Position numbers and translations under genes: made by a program
Assembly (NCBI GenBank): GCA_037178625.1
Contig: CM074133.1
Span: 1,550,001 to 1,614,000 of the forward strand
Length of the DNA stretch: 64,000 nt
Direction of reading: 5' to 3'
Origin: Skeletonema tropicum
Taxonomy: Eukaryota; Bacillariophyta; Thalassiosirophyceae; Thalassiosirales; Thalassiosiraceae
Notes under the pieces: generated by a model
Database searches by the model: none
Seen by the model: the letters and a program-made list of their open reading frames with translations, nothing else
What the model was told of the DNA's origin: nothing
Shown: one piece after another, positions 62,053-64,000 of the stretch
Position numbering within the stretch: the first letter of the stretch is position 1
How the letters are laid out: every line of letters begins with the position of its first letter

Positions 62053-63195
62053 ATGAGGTCTACGCTAAATTTGTACGTGTTGGTGTTTATTACGGTGGCC
62101 CTATGCGTAAGGCATCATCAACAACAACATTATGAGCTGGAAAAACTGAGAAGGACCGCAGCTATGACGCCAGGAAATATCAATGTTAATATGGCGGTTG
62201 GCGTAAATAATAATGACCTGCCGCCATCGGCAACACAAACCAAAGTCTCCTTCGTCACAAGCTTCTGGGCAAAAGTGAAGGGTGAGGAGGCCCACCCTCA
62301 TCGAAGAGAGGTGGAGGCAGCCTTGTTGGCAAATATTCACAACCCGCACTTTGACGAGGTTGTTGTATTTCTCGATAGGGAAGAGAACGCAGAGTCATGT
62401 CTTGATTTTCTTCAAGCAATGTCAGATCTCAGTCGTCAAGTATTTAGCATGACCGCAGAAGAATCTAATGCGCTCCTTGCCATCAAAGTAAAATGTGTTG
62501 ATGTACATGAAGGGCAACCGTCCTACTATCAAATGTTCAGCCACGCAGTGTCAGATGTGGTCACCGGCGATGTCGTCGTACTTGCTAACGGTGATATGGC
62601 TTTCGATTATACCATAGCACTTGCACGGTCCCTGAATCCCGAGGTTCTTCTTGTGTTAGGGACTAGAGGATTTACGAATAACATGACTGCAAATGTAAAG
62701 TATGTCTACGATGAGATGATGGGTACAGATTACATTTCAAATTATACCGAACCAGGTATCTGGGAGATTGATCGTTGTGCTCTAACCCGATTTTCATGGG
62801 ATACGTGGATCTTTCACAAAAGTAAACTCATGGGTAGGTTAAAAGAGGAGGACTTCAAGCGCCCCATTGGACCTAATGAGTTGGCTGCCTTTAACATGAA
62901 CGAAGTCGGAGCCGAGAATGCAGCACTTTGGGCGGTTGAGCAGGCTTATCCGTTTTCATCGTCATACAATGCATGCGAACAAATACATTCCTGGCACTTT
63001 CATCTGACTCCCAAGACACACACGGTTCGAGAAACTCCGTGGTTTTCAGAAGTCAAAAATCGTAAATCTCACATGTATACTCCTCCTGGGTCTGTTCCAA
63101 AACCTTGGGGAGGATTCCAAGGGAGAGCCTCTCACGCTTATGCACGAAAGAAACCTAAGTGTTTTCGTACAAATAGTTGCTTTTCACAAATTTGA
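62053..63195 (+). CDS. type II membrane protein, glycosyltransferase-like
   Basis: 380 residues from the ATG at 62053. A short cytosolic tail, then a signal anchor (LYVLVFITVALCV, about 7-19) and a polar stem. This is the Golgi type II topology. The catalytic-like part has KVSFVTSFW, the long helix around NPHFDEVVVFLD, DVVTGDVVVLANGDMAFDYTIALARSL (the NGDxxFD site is where a GT-A DxD would be), and SWDTWIFHKSKL. The FTTN/MGTDYIS, NELAAFNMNEVGAENAAL and CEQIHSWHF blocks are like unnamed GT-like families of algae and oomycetes. The sugar and acceptor are unknown. The catalytic centre assignment is an inference. Confidence 0.68.
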   Translation: MRSTLNLYVLVFITVALCVRHHQQQHYELEKLRRTAAMTPGNINVNMAVGVNNNDLPPSATQTKVSFVTSFWAKVKGEEAHPHRREVEAALLANIHNPHFDEVVVFLDREENAESCLDFLQAMSDLSRQVFSMTAEESNALLAIKVKCVDVHEGQPSYYQMFSHAVSDVVTGDVVVLANGDMAFDYTIALARSLNPEVLLVLGTRGFTNNMTANVKYVYDEMMGTDYISNYTEPGIWEIDRCALTRFSWDTWIFHKSKLMGRLKEEDFKRPIGPNELAAFNMNEVGAENAALWAVEQAYPFSSSYNACEQIHSWHFHLTPKTHTVRETPWFSEVKNRKSHMYTPPGSVPKPWGGFQGRASHAYARKKPKCFRTNSCFSQI

Positions 63196-63886
63196 TCATG
63201 TATTGCAATTACTGCTGCATAGAAGTTGCCTCTTCGAGGGCCCACCAGACGTACTTTAAAATTTTCGTCACGTATAATTAAGCTAAGAAGCATTCGAAGA
63301 ACATGACAGTGTTATATTTCTATCTTCTGCAATATATCCCCGTGACAAAATTAGATTGTAGGATTTCTGGGAGTATCATAATACTTCAGCAGCCCTACTC
63401 TAGCCATCACAACTCTTCAAACACGCAAGCCCAGAAAAACAGTTCAGCACTTGCAAGAGGTCACATAACTGCGAGTACTCCATGTTACCGTCTCAGTAAG
63501 TACACATGGTTGTGATCCTACATCCGACATACTTTTAGTTCAAGGGACAACTCCGTACTTTTAGGTATACTGTTCAGTTGAGTTCAGTTTGCATGTCGAA
63601 TTTTAATATCGGGCTAATGGTGGAAAGTAAGGTATCGATAAGACCCTAATGGCCAAGGAATGAAGATTACCACTGCAAGTAAGGTCAAAAACCGTCTAGT
63701 TACTGCGATATTGAGGGTCGTAGGAAGCCATTTTTCACCATGGTCTGGGTCATTTTGATGGTTGATGGCAAGTGAGTAGCGCATGTACATAGGAACTAGT
63801 ACAAATGGAAACGGTACTGGGTTTTTATCGGAAGCCACACTCAATTGACACAACTTCAAGTTGGAGCAAATTGGAGGAGGTTGCTT
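63196..63886. other. intergenic right end, no confident gene
   Basis: About 690 bp with only short chance frames. GTACATAGGAACTAGTAC near 63784 is a weak relative of the TACGTAGGAAT motif. Confidence 0.4.
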
Positions 63887-64000
63887 NNNNNNNNNNNNNN
63901 NNNNNNNNNNNNNNNNNNNNNNNNNNNNNNNNNNNNNNNNNNNNNNNNNNNNNNNNNNNNNNNNNNNNNNNNNNNNNNNNNNNNNNNNNNNNNNNNNNNN
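63887..64000. other. assembly gap (N)
   Basis: Run of N to the window end; its true size is unknown. Confidence 0.99.

Overview
The window is nuclear DNA from a photosynthetic stramenopile, most likely a diatom. Short GT-AG introns interrupt many genes. Several proteins start with a signal peptide followed by an ASAF/AFAP-like motif (EAFAP, SSAF, SASSF, ATAF), which is the hallmark of diatom bipartite plastid presequences. A centrin gene would fit a lineage that makes flagellate cells, such as a centric diatom, but the genus is not shown by the sequence. The right end runs into an assembly gap (N from 63887).

Layout, left to right. 1-9 kb: a tiny cysteine-rich gene, mitochondrial EF-G, then three copies of one gene family (two on +, one on -). 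The family has a chromatin-reader-like N-terminus and a shared C-terminal tail. 9-16.7 kb: a CCX/NCLX-type cation/Ca2+ exchanger, a 96-bp tandem repeat, a plastid-type SAM methyltransferase and eIF4A. 17.7-22 kb: a large PPR protein built of about 45-residue repeats. 22-27.5 kb: a sigma-class-like GST, a four-exon secretory cyclophilin, a small membrane protein and a TPR-SET methyltransferase. 28-37.5 kb: a coiled-coil/zinc-finger protein, a thioredoxin-like ferredoxin with a helical tail, a Nup85-like nucleoporin head to head with a PDK1-like kinase, and a phospholipase D.

38.2-41.1 kb is a gene-free satellite of 16 units of about 184 bp with signs of three-unit higher-order structure. Immediately to its right is a receptor-like kinase with a Rax2-like beta-propeller ectodomain and a DWG motif in place of DFG. 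It is followed by a DMT-family transporter and about 3.4 kb of repeat-bearing intergenic DNA. 50.5-63.2 kb: DPH7, a small plastid membrane protein head to head with a plastid TVP38/DedA-type protein, a trigger-factor N-domain protein, an unknown protein, centrin, a transcription-type cyclin, a secreted EGF-repeat protein, an MMADHC-like cobalamin protein and a Golgi-type glycosyltransferase-like protein.

This is ordinary eukaryotic gene content, not an operon. Head-to-head pairs with short shared promoters recur: SET-like coiled-coil/ferredoxin at 30.2-30.4 kb, Nup85/kinase at 34.15-34.32 kb, and the plastid pair at 52.48-52.73 kb. I see no CRISPR array, no autonomous mobile element and no convincing tRNA. 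The candidates most worth following are the three-gene reader-like family, the propeller receptor kinase, the satellite and the long-period PPR protein. Exon joins were read by eye from splice consensus, phase and protein similarity. No alignment was run.
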